Shown in pieces: positions 60,327-64,000 of a DNA stretch of 64,000 nucleotides; the first letter of the stretch is position 1, and every line of letters begins with the position of its first letter. The stretch lies in the NCBI GenBank assembly GCA_023512435.1, contig JAILZP010000014.1, forward strand, positions 1 through 64,000, read 5' to 3'. The stretch is from Peptococcaceae bacterium. Its GTDB lineage: Bacteria > Bacillota > Desulfotomaculia > Desulfotomaculales > Desulfocucumaceae. Position numbers and translations under genes: made by a program. The notes below the pieces were generated by a model. The model had not been told where the DNA came from, did not search any database, and saw only the letters and a program-made list of their open reading frames with translations.

Positions 60327-61913
60327 ATGGGTTCAGCGCAAGTCGGTTTCCACGAAAGGTACAACGCAGCCGAACACTTTGTGGACCGGAACGTGATTCT
60401 GGGCCGCGGCGGAAAAACCGCCATTTACTATGGAGACGAAAAGATAACCTACCGGGAGGTGCTGGAAAATGTGAACCGGGCCGGCAACGCGCTTCTTTCG
60501 CTGGGGGTGGAGATGGAGGACAGGGTGCTGCTGCTGCTCCTGGACTGCCCCGAATTTGTCTACAGCTTTTTCGGGGCCATGAAAATAGGGGCGGTACCCA
60601 TTCCCACCAACACCATGTTAAAACCGGCCGACTACCGTTACCTGCTGAACGACAGCCGGGCCAAGGCCCTGGTTGTGAGCCGGGAGCTGCTTTCCGGCTT
60701 GGACCAGGTGCTCCCGGAACTGCCGTACTTGAAACACGTCATCGTGGTGGGCGATCATGAGGAAGGCTTCCTCAGCTTCGGCCGGATCCTGGAGAGTTCT
60801 TCACCCCTGCTGAAGGCGGCCGACACCTCGGCGGACGATGCCGCCTTCTGGCTGTACAGCTCCGGCACCACCGGCTTTCCCAAGGGCACTGTGCACCTGC
60901 ACCACGACATGGTTTACTGTGCGGAAAACTACGCCGTTGGAGTTTTGGGCATCACCGAGGACGACATCCATTTTTCGGTGGCCAAGCTGTTCTTTGCTTA
61001 TGGGCTGGGAAACGGCCTGTACTTCCCCTTTCACGCCGGGGGATCCACCGTCCTGACACCGCACCGCCCCACCCCGGAACACGTCTTCGAGGTGGTCAAC
61101 AGGTACAGGCCCACCCTTTTTTTCGGGGTGCCGACATCTTACGCCGCTTTGTTGCAGGTGGAGAACGCCTCCGAAAAGTACGACCTCGGTTCGATAAGGC
61201 AATGCGTATCGGCGGGGGAGGCCCTGCCTCCGGCCATATTTCACCAGTGGAAGGAAAAGTTCGGCCTTGAGATCCTGGACGGCATAGGTTCCACCGAAAT
61301 TTTGCACATTTTTATCAGCAACCGGCCGGGGGCGGTAAAGCCCGGCAGCAGCGGGAAGCCGGTGCCCGGCTATGAGGCCAGGATTGTCGATGTGGACGGA
61401 AATGAGGTGCCCAGGGGCCTGGTGGGATCCCTCATGGTGAAGGGAGACAGCATTGCCGCTTTTTACTGGAACAAGCACCAGAAGACCAAGGAGACTTTTG
61501 TCGGCGAATGGATCAATACCGGGGATTACTACTATCAGGACGAGGAAGGATTTTTCTGGTACGTCGGCCGCGGTGACGACATGATCAAGGCCGGGGGCAT
61601 ATGGGTGTCTCCGGTGGAGGTGGAAAACGCCCTGATGGCCCACCCTGCGGTGCTGGAATGCGGTGTGGTGGGCAGCCCGGACCTGGACGGGCTGTATAAG
61701 CCAAAGGCCTTTGTGGTCTTCAAGCCCGGCGTGGACCCGTCGGAAGCGCTGATTGAGGAAATCAAGCAGTTTGTCAAGTCGTCAATCGCCCCGTACAAGT
61801 TCCCCCGCTGGATTGAGCCGGTGAAGGAATTGCCCAAGACCGCCACCGGCAAGATTCAGCGGTACAGGCTGAGAGAGATGGGCCATCTGCAACAGGCGGT
61901 TAAACAGTCGTAA
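60327..61913 (+). CDS. Benzoate-CoA ligase family protein
   Basis: A 528-residue adenylate-forming ligase of the benzoate-CoA ligase branch. LYSSGTTGFPKGTVHLHHDM is the P-loop region (from 176), SVAKLFFAYGLGNGLYFPF is diagnostic of the benzoate branch, and GIGSTEILHIFISN and PKTATGKIQRYRLRE complete the fold. It forms benzoyl-CoA or an analogue. ATG 60327 has AAAGGGGG upstream; a longer in-frame start would run through the attenuator. It is followed by a small membrane protein and an SSS symporter. Confidence 0.9.
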   Translation: MGSAQVGFHERYNAAEHFVDRNVILGRGGKTAIYYGDEKITYREVLENVNRAGNALLSLGVEMEDRVLLLLLDCPEFVYSFFGAMKIGAVPIPTNTMLKPADYRYLLNDSRAKALVVSRELLSGLDQVLPELPYLKHVIVVGDHEEGFLSFGRILESSSPLLKAADTSADDAAFWLYSSGTTGFPKGTVHLHHDMVYCAENYAVGVLGITEDDIHFSVAKLFFAYGLGNGLYFPFHAGGSTVLTPHRPTPEHVFEVVNRYRPTLFFGVPTSYAALLQVENASEKYDLGSIRQCVSAGEALPPAIFHQWKEKFGLEILDGIGSTEILHIFISNRPGAVKPGSSGKPVPGYEARIVDVDGNEVPRGLVGSLMVKGDSIAAFYWNKHQKTKETFVGEWINTGDYYYQDEEGFFWYVGRGDDMIKAGGIWVSPVEVENALMAHPAVLECGVVGSPDLDGLYKPKAFVVFKPGVDPSEALIEEIKQFVKSSIAPYKFPRWIEPVKELPKTATGKIQRYRLREMGHLQQAVKQS

Positions 61914-61959
61914 GCTTTCGGCGGAAACATTCAAAGCCGATAACCGAAGGAGGATGTTT

Positions 61960-62190
61960 ATGAGCAGACACAGCCCCTCCCTGCGGAGGGCCATAGGCGC
62001 GATCGTATTTATCCTGTCCGCTGTTTTGATGATTATCCGGGTTGACTGGTGGTGGTGGGGCCATAAAGTGGACCCGCTGGTCTTCGGCTGGCTTTCCTAC
62101 CCCATGATCTACCAGATTTTTATCTGGCTGGCGGGCTGGGGGCTGGTGGCCGTTGCCGTCAGGTATCTCTGGATCGACCCCGGCGAATAA
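61960..62190 (+). CDS. Small membrane protein, DUF3311-like symporter partner
   Basis: A 76-residue protein with two helices: AIGAIVFILSAVLMIIRV and PMIYQIFIWLAGWGLVAVAV, joined by a WWWWGHKVDPLVFGW segment. The DPxxFGxxxxxxYQxxxW pattern resembles DUF3311 proteins, which are small partners of SSS transporters. ATG 61960 has GAAGGAGG 6 bases upstream. The transporter gene starts 70 bases later on the same strand. Confidence 0.75.
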   Translation: MSRHSPSLRRAIGAIVFILSAVLMIIRVDWWWWGHKVDPLVFGWLSYPMIYQIFIWLAGWGLVAVAVRYLWIDPGE

Positions 62191-62260
62191 AAGTCGGAAG
62201 GGTGTAGTCGCCCAGCAAACTGACTGAATATTTAATGTTTTAAGAAAGAGGAGGTTCGCC

Positions 62261-63793
62261 ATGGGAAGCGACGTTTTTGCCGTTTTATCGATGCTGGTGC
62301 TTTACACGGCCTTTATCGTGATCATCGGCTGGTGGAGCACCAAGTTCGCCAAAAAGAGCCTGGAGGACTACGCCATGGCCAGCCGGGAGTTCAAGGCCCT
62401 GGTGCTTTTCGGCAGCGTCTTCGGGGCCAATATCTCGGCGGTGACGCTCATCGGCATTCCCGGCGGCGCATACCACCGGGGGTGGATCATGTGGCCTTAC
62501 TTTGTTACTGCATGGGCCTGGCTGACGCCGCTGCTTTTTTACGTCCTGGGCAGCCGGGCCTGGGTGATCGCCCAGAAATACGGCTACATGACCATCTCCG
62601 AGATGATCGGCGGGCGCTGGAAAAGCAAGCCCCTGGCCTACATAACCGGCATAATCCTGCTGGTCTACACCGTCCCCTACCTGATGACCGGCCTGCAGGG
62701 CGGGGCGGTAACCCTTGAGGTTCTGACCGGGGGATTGATTCCTTACTGGCTGGGCGCCCTGATCGTCACCGTGGTGGTGGTTTATTACCTGCTGGTGGGG
62801 GGGATGCGCGGGGCGGCCTGGGTGAACACTTTTCAAACGGCGGTTTTCCTTATCGGCGGTTTGTCCATATTCCTGATCGTGGCTCATGTATTGGGCGGCC
62901 CGGCTGAATCCACCAGGGCCGTGGCCGAGAAGTACCCGGAGCTGCTGAACAGGTCGAAAATGCCCTGGCAGGTGTTTTTCAGCTACGGGATAATCGTCAG
63001 CTTTGCCGTGGCGCTGTTTCCCCAGGTGTTCATGAGGCTGTTGACCGGCCGCAACCCCAGGAGTCTCAAGCAGATGGCCCTTATTTACCCCCTGGGCGGG
63101 TTTCTGATCTTCTTCGCCATGGCTTACGTGGGCATGTGGGGCAAGCCCATATTTCCAAACCTGAAGGGCGTGGAGTCCGACGGGATACTGCCCATGCTGC
63201 TGGCCAATTTCACCTCCCCCTGGGTGACCGGCATACTGGGGGCCGCCGTGTTCGCCGCCCTGATGTCCACCATGGACTCCCAGCTGATGGCGGCCACCAC
63301 CATTATCGTGAAGGATTTTCTGGTCAGGAAAAAAGAAAGCCTCAGCGAAGAGAAGACGGTCTTAATGGCCAGGCTGATGGTGCTGCTGCTGGCCGTGGTC
63401 TCTTACATCCTGGCCCTGGGCAAGTTTGCCGGAATAATAAAGATTATAGAATTTGCCTTTGCCGGTTTCGCCCTGCTCTGGGTGCCCATGTTCGGGGCGC
63501 TTTTCTGGCAGCGCTGCACCCGGCAGGCGGCGCTGATCTCCATGATTGTTTCCCAGGCCGTCCTCATCGCCCTGACCGTGGGCTGGCTGCCAAAGAGCCT
63601 CTGCTTCGGCATGCTGCCAGGAGTTCCGGCCATGGCGCTGGGGTTTGTCCTGCTGGTGGCGGTTTCATACCTGACGCCGGCCCCGGCGGCCGAAACAAAG
63701 GAATACTTCAGGGTTATCAGGGAGTCGTATGAAGGAGGCCGGGAAGTTCAGGCAGCAGGTTCCCCCCCGGCCGGCAGTCCGGCCGCCAACTAG
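62261..63793 (+). CDS. Sodium:solute symporter (SSS family)
   Basis: A 510-residue transporter with about 13 helices. EDYAMASREFKALVLFGSVF is near the N-terminus, AALMSTMDSQLMAATTIIVKD (in part) contains conserved sodium-site residues, and VGGMRGAAWVNTFQTAVFLIGG is the usual central element. It lies directly after a benzoate-CoA-ligase-like gene, so benzoate or a similar acid is a reasonable substrate (inference). ATG 62261 has GAGGAGG. A strong terminator follows. Confidence 0.92.
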   Translation: MGSDVFAVLSMLVLYTAFIVIIGWWSTKFAKKSLEDYAMASREFKALVLFGSVFGANISAVTLIGIPGGAYHRGWIMWPYFVTAWAWLTPLLFYVLGSRAWVIAQKYGYMTISEMIGGRWKSKPLAYITGIILLVYTVPYLMTGLQGGAVTLEVLTGGLIPYWLGALIVTVVVVYYLLVGGMRGAAWVNTFQTAVFLIGGLSIFLIVAHVLGGPAESTRAVAEKYPELLNRSKMPWQVFFSYGIIVSFAVALFPQVFMRLLTGRNPRSLKQMALIYPLGGFLIFFAMAYVGMWGKPIFPNLKGVESDGILPMLLANFTSPWVTGILGAAVFAALMSTMDSQLMAATTIIVKDFLVRKKESLSEEKTVLMARLMVLLLAVVSYILALGKFAGIIKIIEFAFAGFALLWVPMFGALFWQRCTRQAALISMIVSQAVLIALTVGWLPKSLCFGMLPGVPAMALGFVLLVAVSYLTPAPAAETKEYFRVIRESYEGGREVQAAGSPPAGSPAAN

Positions 63794-63815
63794 ATTGAAA
63801 CACGCATAACCAGTT

Positions 63816-63853
63816 CCGGGCGGGCCGGCTTTTTCCGGCCCGCCCGGGTCTTT
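63816..63853 (+). terminator. Rho-independent terminator after the symporter
   Basis: CCGGGCGGGCCGG (63816-63828) pairs perfectly with CCGGCCCGCCCGG (63835-63847) around a 6-base loop, followed by GTCTTT. Confidence 0.75.
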
Positions 63854-63963
63854 AGCCAGCCGGCCCCCGCGGCGGCAGACATCATTAAGAGGATAATTTG
63901 TTAATCTGTCAAACAATAAACAAGGGCTGAAAAATACCAAATTATTGCGGGGGAGTGGTTATT

Positions 63964-64000
63964 GTGGCCATATACGAATTTGAGGGGAAGTGTCCGTCAA
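63964..64000 (+). CDS. Gamma carbonic anhydrase-like protein, 3' truncated by window edge
   Basis: Twelve codons are visible, from GTG 63964 with GGGGGAG about 9 bases upstream. The start, MAIYEFEGKCPS, matches the usual N-terminus of gamma carbonic anhydrase family proteins (left-handed beta-helix). The rest lies outside the window, so the call is tentative. Confidence 0.5.
   Translation, partial: MAIYEFEGKCPS

Overview
The window reads as chromosomal DNA of a spore-forming anaerobic Firmicute, most likely of the Desulfotomaculum/Pelotomaculum (Peptococcaceae) type. The signs are a GC-rich genome with frequent GTG and TTG starts, an intact sporulation sigma-K gene, a TRAP (mtrB) gene, a SAM-I riboswitch, the anaerobe-type homocysteine pathway (DUF39, NIL-ferredoxin, UPF0280), many acyl-CoA ligases with sigma-54 activators, and an oxygen-sensitive ferredoxin-linked aromatic or acyl-CoA cluster. 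The genus is inferred from gene content only. No rRNA, tRNA, CRISPR array, phage or insertion sequence was recognised.

Layout. (1) 1-10845: the 3' end of a sigma-54 activator, a methyltransferase, then housekeeping genes (dnaE, mtrB, a DUF2007 protein, pfkA, pyk), followed by dedA and an HD-GYP protein. (2) 11009-18549: three acyl-CoA ligases around a PAS sigma-54 activator and a small winged-helix protein. (3) 18733-23785: a DnaQ-type exonuclease, a two-gene solute symporter and a cNMP/CBS/DUF294 regulator. (4) 23938-27327, minus strand: a homocysteine biosynthesis operon under a SAM-I riboswitch, and sigK. (5) 27581-31106: an unexplained iron-sulfur, metallo-hydrolase and amidohydrolase operon, then ktrBA. 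(6) 33289-37665, minus strand: a symporter with a 38-residue accessory protein, then phenylacetate-CoA ligase and a D-2-hydroxyacid dehydrogenase. (7) 38138-42697: an MFS transporter, an IclR regulator and three molybdenum-cofactor accessory genes; a GNAT gene follows on the other strand. (8) 43763-63793: a large catabolic region with a Liv-type ABC importer, an acyl-CoA ligase, a two-subunit 2-hydroxyacyl-CoA dehydratase/benzoyl-CoA reductase-like enzyme, 3-hydroxyacyl-CoA dehydrogenase, IorAB, a thiolase with its DUF35 partner, a double-PAS sigma-54 activator, a benzoate-CoA-ligase-like enzyme and a third symporter. A gamma carbonic anhydrase-like gene begins at the right edge.

How it fits together. 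Substrates (probably aromatic or branched carboxylic acids) would enter through the ABC and symporter systems, be activated by one of six adenylate-forming or phenylacetate-CoA ligases, and in region 8 be processed by a radical dehydratase/reductase using low-potential ferredoxin, perhaps recharged by IorAB, then oxidised and cleaved by the dehydrogenase and thiolase. Sigma-54 activators with PAS domains next to the ligases suggest substrate-responsive control.

The most unusual non-coding feature is a set of intergenic tracts built of degenerate 7-base tandem units in three sequence families. Several begin inside the stop codon of the preceding gene and several are head-to-head, so they would fold into long hairpins.
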